DNA of 34,403 bases from Streptomyces sp. SID11385 (GTDB lineage: Bacteria > Actinomycetota > Actinomycetes > Streptomycetales > Streptomycetaceae), in NCBI RefSeq assembly GCF_010548245.1, contig NZ_JAAGLR010000332.1, positions 1-34,403 of the forward strand, read 5' to 3'. A program made the translations under genes and the position numbers. Numbering within the stretch: the first letter of the stretch is position 1; each line of letters starts with the position of its first letter. The notes under the pieces are model-generated. The model saw nothing but the letters and a program-made list of their open reading frames with translations. It did no database searches and was not told where the DNA came from. Positions 31,677 to 34,403 of the stretch are shown here, piece by piece.

Positions 31677-32657
31677 ATGCTGCTGGAAGTGCGAGACCTA
31701 CACGTCGAGTTCGCGACCAGGGACGGCGTCGTCAAGGCCGTCAACGGGGTCAGCTACGACGTCGACGCGGGCGAGACCCTCGCCGTGCTCGGCGAATCGG
31801 GCTCGGGGAAGTCCGTCACCGCCCAGGCGATCATGGGCATCCTCGACATGCCGCCGGGCCGCATCCCCGCAGGCGAGATCCTCTTCGAGGGCCAGGACCT
31901 GCTGAAGATGAAGGAGGACCGGCGGCGCAGGGTGCGCGGCGCGCAGATCGCGATGATCTTCCAGGACGCGCTCTCCTCGCTCAACCCCGTCCTCACCGTC
32001 GGCCAGCAACTCGGCGAGATGTTCACCGTCCACCAGGGCATGTCCCAGAAGGACGCCCGCGCCAAGGCCGTCGAGCTGATGGAACGGGTCCGCATCCCCG
32101 CCGCCAAGGAACGCGTGCGCCAGTACCCGCACCAGTTCTCCGGCGGCATGCGCCAGCGCATCATGATCGCGATGGCGCTCGCCCTCGAACCCAAGCTGAT
32201 CATCGCCGACGAGCCCACCACGGCCCTCGACGTGACGGTGCAGGCCCAGGTCATGGACCTGCTCGCGGAGCTCCAGCGCGAGTACCACATGGGCCTCATC
32301 CTCATCACCCACGACCTCGGCGTCGTCGCCGACGTCGCCGACAAGATCGCCGTCATGTACGCGGGCCGCATCGTCGAGACCGCGCCCGTGCACGAGATCT
32401 ACCGGCACCCGGCCCACCCGTACACCGAGGGCCTGCTCCAGTCGATCCCGCGCCTGGACCAGAAGGGCCGCGAGCTGTACGCGATCAGCGGCCTGCCGCC
32501 CAACCTGCTGCACATCCCGGACGGCTGCTCGTTCAACCCCCGCTGCCCGCGCGCCCGCGAGCGCTGCCTGCACGACGACCCGCCGCTCTACGAGGTCTCG
32601 CCGACCAGGGCCAGCGCCTGCCACTACTGGAAGGAGACCCTCGATGCATCGCGATGA
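31677..32657 (+). CDS. Oligopeptide ABC transporter ATPase, DppD type, operon 2
   Basis: ATPase of 326 residues from ATG 31677, with AGGAG upstream. Compared with operon 1 it lacks the 23-residue N-terminal extension. Walker A GESGSGKS (39-46), [31 protein letters not shown] and ITHDLG are intact. The C-terminal Cys set ([19 protein letters not shown]) is conserved. It is very close to its operon 1 counterpart across the nucleotide-binding domain. Confidence 0.95.
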   Translation: MLLEVRDLHVEFATRDGVVKAVNGVSYDVDAGETLAVLGESGSGKSVTAQAIMGILDMPPGRIPAGEILFEGQDLLKMKEDRRRRVRGAQIAMIFQDALSSLNPVLTVGQQLGEMFTVHQGMSQKDARAKAVELMERVRIPAAKERVRQYPHQFSGGMRQRIMIAMALALEPKLIIADEPTTALDVTVQAQVMDLLAELQREYHMGLILITHDLGVVADVADKIAVMYAGRIVETAPVHEIYRHPAHPYTEGLLQSIPRLDQKGRELYAISGLPPNLLHIPDGCSFNPRCPRARERCLHDDPPLYEVSPTRASACHYWKETLDASR

Positions 32658-33771
32658 GCACGGCAGCCGCAGGGAGGCCAGGCGCGAGGGGCGCGAGGCC
32701 GCACGGCTCATGTCCAAGGCGCACCAGGAGAACGCCTACGCGGCCGGCCAGCCGATCCTCGAAGTGCGCGGCCTGGCCAAGCACTTCCCGCTCACCCAGG
32801 GCATCGTCCTCAAGCGCCAGGTCGGCGCCGTGAAGGCCGTCGACGGCGTCGACTTCGACCTGCGCGGCGGCGAGACCCTCGGCATCGTCGGCGAGTCCGG
32901 CTGCGGCAAGTCGACCGTCGCCAAGATGCTCGTCCACCTGGAGGAGCCCACGAGCGGCACGATCCGCTACAAGGGCGAGGACATCAGCAAGCTCTCGGGC
33001 CGCGCCCTCAAAGCGGTGCGCCGCAACATCCAGATGGTCTTCCAGGACCCGTACACCTCGCTCAACCCCCGCATGACCGTCGGCGACATCATCGGCGAGC
33101 CCTACGACATCCACCCCGAGGTCGCGCCGAAGGGGGACCGCCGCAAGCGCGTGCAGGACCTCCTCGACGTCGTCGGGCTCAACCCCGAGTACATCAACCG
33201 CTATCCGCACCAGTTCTCCGGCGGCCAGCGCCAGCGCATCGGCATCGCCCGCGGCCTCGCGCTGCGCCCCGAGATCATCGTCGCCGACGAACCCGTCTCG
33301 GCCCTCGACGTCTCGGTGCAGGCGCAGGTCATCAACCTCATGGAACGGCTCCAGCAGGAGTTCGACCTCTCCTACGTCTTCATCGCGCACGACCTCTCGA
33401 TCGTCCGCCACATCTCCGACCGCGTCGCCGTCATGTACCTCGGCCGCGTCGTCGAGACGGGCACGGACGAGCAGATCTACGAGCACCCCACGCACCCGTA
33501 CACGCAGGCGCTCCTCTCCGCCGTGCCGGTCCCCGACCCCTCCCAGCGCGAGCACCGCGAGCGGATCATCCTCACGGGGGACGTGCCCTCGCCCGCCAAT
33601 CCGCCGAGCGGCTGCCACTTCAGGACGCGGTGCTTCAAGGCGCAGGAGAAGTGCGCGGTGGAGGACCCGGTGCTGGCGGTCCCCGAGTGGTTCAAGGGGC
33701 GCGGGATTCCGGCGGAGCACCCCTCGGCGTGCCACTTCGCGGAGGAGAAGCGGATCGTCCCCGCGGAGTGA
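32644..33771 (+). CDS. Oligopeptide ABC transporter ATPase, DppF type, operon 2
   Basis: ATPase of 375 residues. The start at ATG 32644 overlaps the preceding gene by 14 bp and has the same AAGGAG site as its operon 1 counterpart; a later ATG at 32710 is possible. The tail before the domain is Arg/Glu-rich ([22 protein letters not shown]). Walker A GESGCGKS (83-90), [31 protein letters not shown] and IAHDLS are intact, and the Cys motif [16 protein letters not shown] ends the protein. Last gene of operon 2. Confidence 0.95.
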   Translation: MHRDEHGSRREARREGREAARLMSKAHQENAYAAGQPILEVRGLAKHFPLTQGIVLKRQVGAVKAVDGVDFDLRGGETLGIVGESGCGKSTVAKMLVHLEEPTSGTIRYKGEDISKLSGRALKAVRRNIQMVFQDPYTSLNPRMTVGDIIGEPYDIHPEVAPKGDRRKRVQDLLDVVGLNPEYINRYPHQFSGGQRQRIGIARGLALRPEIIVADEPVSALDVSVQAQVINLMERLQQEFDLSYVFIAHDLSIVRHISDRVAVMYLGRVVETGTDEQIYEHPTHPYTQALLSAVPVPDPSQREHRERIILTGDVPSPANPPSGCHFRTRCFKAQEKCAVEDPVLAVPEWFKGRGIPAEHPSACHFAEEKRIVPAE

Positions 33772-33966
33772 GGGGGCCGAAAGGGCTTAACACGGTGGCA
33801 ATCCGGTGGACGCCGCTCCGATATACGGACGGGGGAGGCTCCTTCTTGTACGGCCGTGCGGGTGCCGTGTGACCGGCCGGGACGGCGTGAGCCGTCCCGG
33901 CCGGTCGTCGTTCCGGGCTCCGCCCCGGCTGCTCGTCCGGGCTGTTCCACCTGGTTCACTTTTCCT
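33772..33966. other. Intergenic region after peptide operon 2
   Basis: No gene is supported. An AT-rich spot with TCCGATATACGGA (33827-33839) is nearly symmetric and of unknown role. The main feature is the terminator at 33871-33906. No clear ribosome site precedes the gene at 33967. Confidence 0.4.
33871..33906 (+). terminator. Terminator downstream of peptide operon 2
   Basis: Perfect 16-bp stem GACCGGCCGGGACGGC / GCCGTCCCGGCCGGTC with a GTGA tetraloop, 100 bp past the operon's stop codon. No T-run. Confidence 0.88.
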
Positions 33967-34403
33967 GTGAAGACGGACAGGCGTGTGCGGTGGACCGGTG
34001 CTCTCGGCTGCGCGGCGCTCGCGCTCCTGAGCCTGCTCTGGGCCGTACGGGATCTCTCCGTCGCGCACGGGCATCCCGCTCGGGTCTGGTGGCTCTGGGC
34101 CGGGGCGCCGTCCGCGTGGGGCGGCAGGGTGCAGGTGACCTCGTTGGGGGACGGACTGCTGGTCGTGCTCGGGGTGTGGGGGGCCGTACGGGTGCTCAGG
34201 GCGTCCCGGGCCGCGGCCTCCGCCTTCGCCGCCGTCGGGGCGTGCGCGCTCGTCGTCAGGCTGCCGTCCGCCTGGCTGCTCGCGCAGCCGTGGACCGGGC
34301 CGTGGGCCGGTCAGTCGTTGCGGACGCTCGCGCGGCTCACCGGTCTCGCGGGGCTGCTGCTCGGCGCGGTGCTGCTGGGCTGCGCCTTCCTCGCGCGGCG
34401 CCC
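33967..34403 (+). CDS. N-terminal part of a multi-helix membrane protein (runs off the right edge)
   Basis: An open frame from GTG 33967 (VKTDRRVRWTGALGCAALALLSLLWAVRDLS) continues to the window edge, about 145 residues. At least four hydrophobic segments are visible: GALGCAALALLSLLWAV, LLVVLGVWGAVRVL, AAVGACALVVRLPSAWLL and LTGLAGLLLGAVLLGCAFLA, with a WWLWAGAPSAWGG loop. Arginines flank the first segment inside. No ribosome site precedes GTG 33967; a GTG at 33985 with ACAGG upstream is the alternative start. Family not recognised; codon bias is strongly coding. Confidence 0.6.
   Translation, partial: MKTDRRVRWTGALGCAALALLSLLWAVRDLSVAHGHPARVWWLWAGAPSAWGGRVQVTSLGDGLLVVLGVWGAVRVLRASRAAASAFAAVGACALVVRLPSAWLLAQPWTGPWAGQSLRTLARLTGLAGLLLGAVLLGCAFLARR

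Noticed and set aside
33787-34074. Minus-strand frame across the right end
   Set aside because: It overlaps the strong terminator and the membrane protein start, and has no recognisable features.

Overview
The window looks like a piece of a Streptomyces (or close actinomycete) chromosome. It is very GC-rich with a strong G/C bias at third codon positions, uses GTG starts, has compact operons with 4-14 bp overlaps, lacks TTA codons in the genes I read, and encodes typical actinomycete families (mycothiol-type MDMPI protein, a CUT1 sugar transporter without its own ATPase, BldK/Dpp-like peptide importers). I see no insertion sequence, phage gene, CRISPR array, tRNA or rRNA. It reads as ordinary core and near-core chromosome with locally interesting regulation.

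Left part (1-7.2 kb): the 5' end of a membrane protein leaves the window on the minus strand. Next comes a minus-strand operon for import and cytoplasmic hydrolysis of a (probably xylose-containing) oligosaccharide: lipoprotein, two permeases and a GH39 glycosidase. It is headed by a 27-bp palindromic operator and closed by an 18-bp-stem terminator. Divergent to it lies an AXE1-type carbohydrate esterase without a signal peptide. Together they suggest uptake, deacetylation and hydrolysis inside the cell, with a shared ATPase (MsiK in known streptomycetes) supplied from elsewhere.

Middle part (7.2-16.6 kb): single genes and divergent regulator/target pairs. These are an MDMPI-like protein, a GNAT acetyltransferase, DUF2000/AraC, TetR/SDR, a LacI regulator, a MarR-MFS-isochorismatase-like operon and a RibD-type reductase. 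The LacI gene's own promoter carries an operator matching the right half of the glycoside operon's operator in 12 of 14 positions, so this LacI protein may control that operon about 7 kb away. The LacI/MarR intergenic region holds three distinct palindromic sites.

Right part (16.7-34.4 kb): an orphan peptide-binding lipoprotein with a ~140-residue low-complexity insert, then typA/bipA, then two complete tandem five-gene oligopeptide ABC operons (binding protein, two permeases, two ATPases). The two operons are clear paralogues with conserved junctions and strong hairpins after each binding-protein gene. A ~730-bp gap before the first operon carries an unusual three-copy, 29-bp-period repeat and an AT-richer promoter region. 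The window ends in the start of another membrane protein.

No wholly new system is evident. The best leads are the split LacI/xylo-oligosaccharide regulon, the triple-operator region, the 29-bp-period repeat and the insert-bearing orphan binding protein.
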